7,937 bases of DNA from Chloroflexota bacterium (lineage in GTDB: Bacteria; Chloroflexota; Limnocylindria; Limnocylindrales; CSP1-4), in assembly GCA_025355255.1 (NCBI GenBank), contig JANYAA010000014.1, positions 1 to 7,937 on the forward strand, written 5' to 3'. Both the position numbers and the translations under genes were made by a program. The notes beneath the pieces were generated by a model, which was not told where the DNA came from, made no database searches, and was given only the letters and a program-made list of their open reading frames with translations. Each line of letters starts with the position of its first letter. The stretch's first letter is position 1. This document shows positions 5,921 through 7,937 of this stretch, piece by piece.

Positions 5921-5951
5921 GCCCTCGCTCCGATCGTCCCGTCGTTGCCGG

Positions 5952-7937
5952 TCAGCTGAGCATCACCTGGCCGCCGGTCACGGGCAGCGCCTGACCCGTC
6001 TCGTACTGCTGTGCCACGAGGTAGTGGATGGCCTCGAGGACATCGGCGGGCGTACAACCGCGGCCCATGGGGACCTTGGCCTCGTAGGCATGCCGGACGT
6101 CCTCAACCGTCATGGCACCCGGGACCTTGCCGGTCCGCAGATACTGGACGAATAGCCCGTTAACCGGGTCCGACCACAGCGGGCCATCGAGGAAGTTGCC
6201 GGGGCAGATGGCGTTGACCTTGATCCCGTCGCCGACGAGCTCGAGGGCGAAGGACTGCGTGAGGCCGATGCCGCCGAACTTGGAGCCCGAGTAGGCGCTG
6301 TTGCGGCTGGAGCCCTGAAGGCCGGACTTGGAGTTGATCTCGATGATGTCGCTCCACCAGGCGGAGTTCGCGGCATGCTGCGCGGCCATGACCGGCGCGG
6401 CATGCTTCACCGCGAGGAAGTAGCCGCGGTAGTTGACCTTCGTCACGAGGTCGAAGTCCGCGAGTGGCTGGGTCACGACGCCTCCCGCGCGCAGGACGCC
6501 CGCGTTCGAGACGAGGATGTCGAGGCCGCCGAAGCGGCGGACCACCGCATGCACCCCGGCCGCAACACTCGCCTCGTCCGTAACGTCCATGGCGACGGCG
6601 AAGGCACGCCCTGCTCCAAACCGCGCCTCCAGCGCGTCGGCGTTGGCCTGGGCCAGCGGCGCGTTGAGGTCCGCCAGCACGACGTGGGCACCCTCGGCAA
6701 CGAGGCCTTCCGCGATGGCGAGGCCGAAGCCCTGGGCGGCACCGGTGACGAGAGCGATGCGCCCGAAGGCCCGGCCCTCGCCGCGCTCGCCAGCGGCGAT
6801 CCCCTTGCGGTACGACTCGGCCTCCCATTCCTCGATGAAGCGGCGCTCCCGCTGGGCGAGGTGCCGGACGCCGCCGAGGCGGTTCGCGGCCTCGCCTACC
6901 CGGAGCGCGTCAAGATAGATGTGGCGGGCCGTGTCAGCTTCGGCCCAGGTATCGCCGATGGCGAACAGGCCGGACCCGGGCACGACCACGATGGCCGGTG
7001 GCTCCCCGTGCGCCGCGACGTGCGCCGCGAGGCTGGCGGCCGCCCGCGGACCCGCGTTGGAGGCCTCCACTGCTTCGAAGTCCAGGAGAAGCGGCCAAGA
7101 GCCCGCGTACACGATCTGGTCGGGCGTCAGGGGCCCGCCCTCCACGAACGCGCGGCCCGCGGGTGTCGCGGTGAACCCGGTGCCAGGCGTCTCGTCGAAC
7201 ACGAGGACGCGGCGCCGGCCCGACGAGAGCAGGGCGCGAAGCGCGGGCGCCAGCGCGTCGACGATGGCGGTTGTCCTGGCGGGGTCCGTCGCGGGGGCGT
7301 CGGTGGCCGGGCCAGCGGCGGCGACGGCTGCCGCGACCGCTTCCACGAGGCGGCGGCACGCGTCTTCGATCTCCGCAACGGTGTTGGCGGAGACGATGAG
7401 CCCGTGGTTCTGCATGAGCGTCACGCGCGGCGGCGCGTTGCCGGTACGCGCTGCGTGGGTGGCCCGGGCGTCGCGGATCACGCGCGCCAGCGGGAGGCCA
7501 GGATCCGTGTACGGCACCCAGACGACGTCGTCGCCGAACAGCCGGCGTGCCACCGCCTCGCCGTCCGCGTTGCACGTGACGGCGTTGATCAGGATCGGGT
7601 GCGTGTGGAGGACGAACCGCTCGGGCAACAGGGCGTGGAACAGCAGCTCCACCGACGGGCGCCGCCCGCCCGCGGGATCCAGGCGCGCCGCGTCGCCGGC
7701 CCGGATCACGGGGTCTTCGCCGGGGGTCTCCCCCACCTCGGGCGCCTCGAGTCGCTCGAGCAGACGGGCGATGTCCAGGCGCACGAGGTCGGTCGCCTGG
7801 AGCGTCGCGAGCGGCACGCCGCTGGGCTTGATCCACAGGATGCCGTCGGCCTTGGCGGACGCGTTACCGCCACCGCCCCGCGAGAACTCCGGGTCCCGTC
7901 CAAACCGCTGCGCGAGCGAGACGAGCTCGTCGAGGAC
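5952..7937 (-). CDS. class II aldolase fused to SrlD-like short-chain dehydrogenase, N-terminus beyond the right edge
   Basis: The frame is open to the window edge and gives 661 residues (numbered here from base 7937). A GTG at 7817 is not the start: the 40 upstream residues hold the aldolase loop GGGGNASAKADG (21-32). Class II aldolase part: E97 and H101 in SVELLFHALLP, zinc ligands H111 and H113 in HTHP, and H178 in MQNHGLI. A linker domain follows (GPLTPDQIVYAGSWP, VVVPGSGLFAIGDTW) as in aldolase/dehydrogenase fusions of the RhaEW (YuxG) type. Dehydrogenase part: VTGAAQGFG (397-405) for NAD(P), SNAG, S536 in INSKSG, Y549 and K553 in YSGSK. From INSKSG to the terminal VTGGQVM it resembles sorbitol-6-phosphate 2-dehydrogenase (SrlD) more than the RhaW domain. 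Likely role: reversible cleavage of a ketose phosphate to DHAP plus an aldehyde, and oxidation or reduction of a linked aldehyde or polyol. The true substrate is unknown. It converges on nfnB. Confidence 0.85.
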   Translation of the reverse strand, partial: VLDELVSLAQRFGRDPEFSRGGGGNASAKADGILWIKPSGVPLATLQATDLVRLDIARLLERLEAPEVGETPGEDPVIRAGDAARLDPAGGRRPSVELLFHALLPERFVLHTHPILINAVTCNADGEAVARRLFGDDVVWVPYTDPGLPLARVIRDARATHAARTGNAPPRVTLMQNHGLIVSANTVAEIEDACRRLVEAVAAAVAAAGPATDAPATDPARTTAIVDALAPALRALLSSGRRRVLVFDETPGTGFTATPAGRAFVEGGPLTPDQIVYAGSWPLLLDFEAVEASNAGPRAAASLAAHVAAHGEPPAIVVVPGSGLFAIGDTWAEADTARHIYLDALRVGEAANRLGGVRHLAQRERRFIEEWEAESYRKGIAAGERGEGRAFGRIALVTGAAQGFGLAIAEGLVAEGAHVVLADLNAPLAQANADALEARFGAGRAFAVAMDVTDEASVAAGVHAVVRRFGGLDILVSNAGVLRAGGVVTQPLADFDLVTKVNYRGYFLAVKHAAPVMAAQHAANSAWWSDIIEINSKSGLQGSSRNSAYSGSKFGGIGLTQSFALELVGDGIKVNAICPGNFLDGPLWSDPVNGLFVQYLRTGKVPGAMTVEDVRHAYEAKVPMGRGCTPADVLEAIHYLVAQQYETGQALPVTGGQVMLS

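Noticed and set aside
5912..5949. GGCAAC ... GTTGCC inverted repeat between the convergent nfnB and aldolase genes as a bidirectional terminator
   Set aside because: Only 6 bp of stem with a 26-base loop, partly inside nfnB, and no T-run on either strand.
7815..7817. GTG at 7817 as the start of the aldolase-dehydrogenase
   Set aside because: The same frame continues to the window edge and includes the conserved GGGGNASAK loop of class II aldolases, so the gene begins beyond 7937.

Overview
The window is GC-rich bacterial DNA (by eye about two thirds G+C). Its start codons include GTG and TTG, and genes are densely packed on both strands. Gene content is metabolic and chromosomal: there are no insertion sequences, phage genes, CRISPR repeats, tRNAs or rRNAs. 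The taxon cannot be fixed from sequence alone. The high GC and the NfnAB plus pyruvate phosphate dikinase combination would fit a deep-branching or environmental lineage such as Chloroflexota, but that is a guess.

Layout. (1) 1-2163, minus strand: the first 721 residues of pyruvate phosphate dikinase (ppdK); the C-terminal PEP/pyruvate barrel end lies off the left edge. (2) 2164-2581: a 418-base divergent intergenic region with promoter-like -10 sequences facing both ways, a helically phased direct repeat and a short GC-rich tandem repeat. (3) 2582-3424, plus strand: a single-domain ferredoxin/flavodoxin-NADP+ reductase. (4) 3425-3569: a 145-base gap with a GC hairpin and an operator-like palindrome just before the next ribosome binding site. 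(5) 3570-4436 and 4433-5920, plus strand: nfnA and nfnB, overlapping by 4 bases, encoding the two subunits of an electron-bifurcating NADH-dependent reduced-ferredoxin:NADP+ oxidoreductase. (6) 5952-7937, minus strand and convergent: a class II aldolase fused to a short-chain dehydrogenase whose C-terminal half looks like sorbitol-6-phosphate dehydrogenase; its first few residues lie off the right edge.

How they may work together. The plus-strand genes form a redox block: two different enzymes that can exchange electrons between ferredoxin and NADP(H), one simple and one bifurcating. The divergently transcribed ppdK interconverts pyruvate and PEP, so the divergent region joins a gluconeogenic or PPi-dependent glycolytic step to NADPH/ferredoxin balancing. 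The aldolase-dehydrogenase would feed triose and aldehyde or polyol-phosphate carbon into the same central pathway, but this link is inference from adjacency only.

No clearly new system is evident. The points most worth a second look are the unusual pairing of aldolase with an SrlD-type dehydrogenase, the tandem of two ferredoxin-NADP enzymes, the Asp/Glu replacements in the Nfn iron-sulphur motifs, the insertions in PPDK, and the matched motifs in the divergent promoter region.
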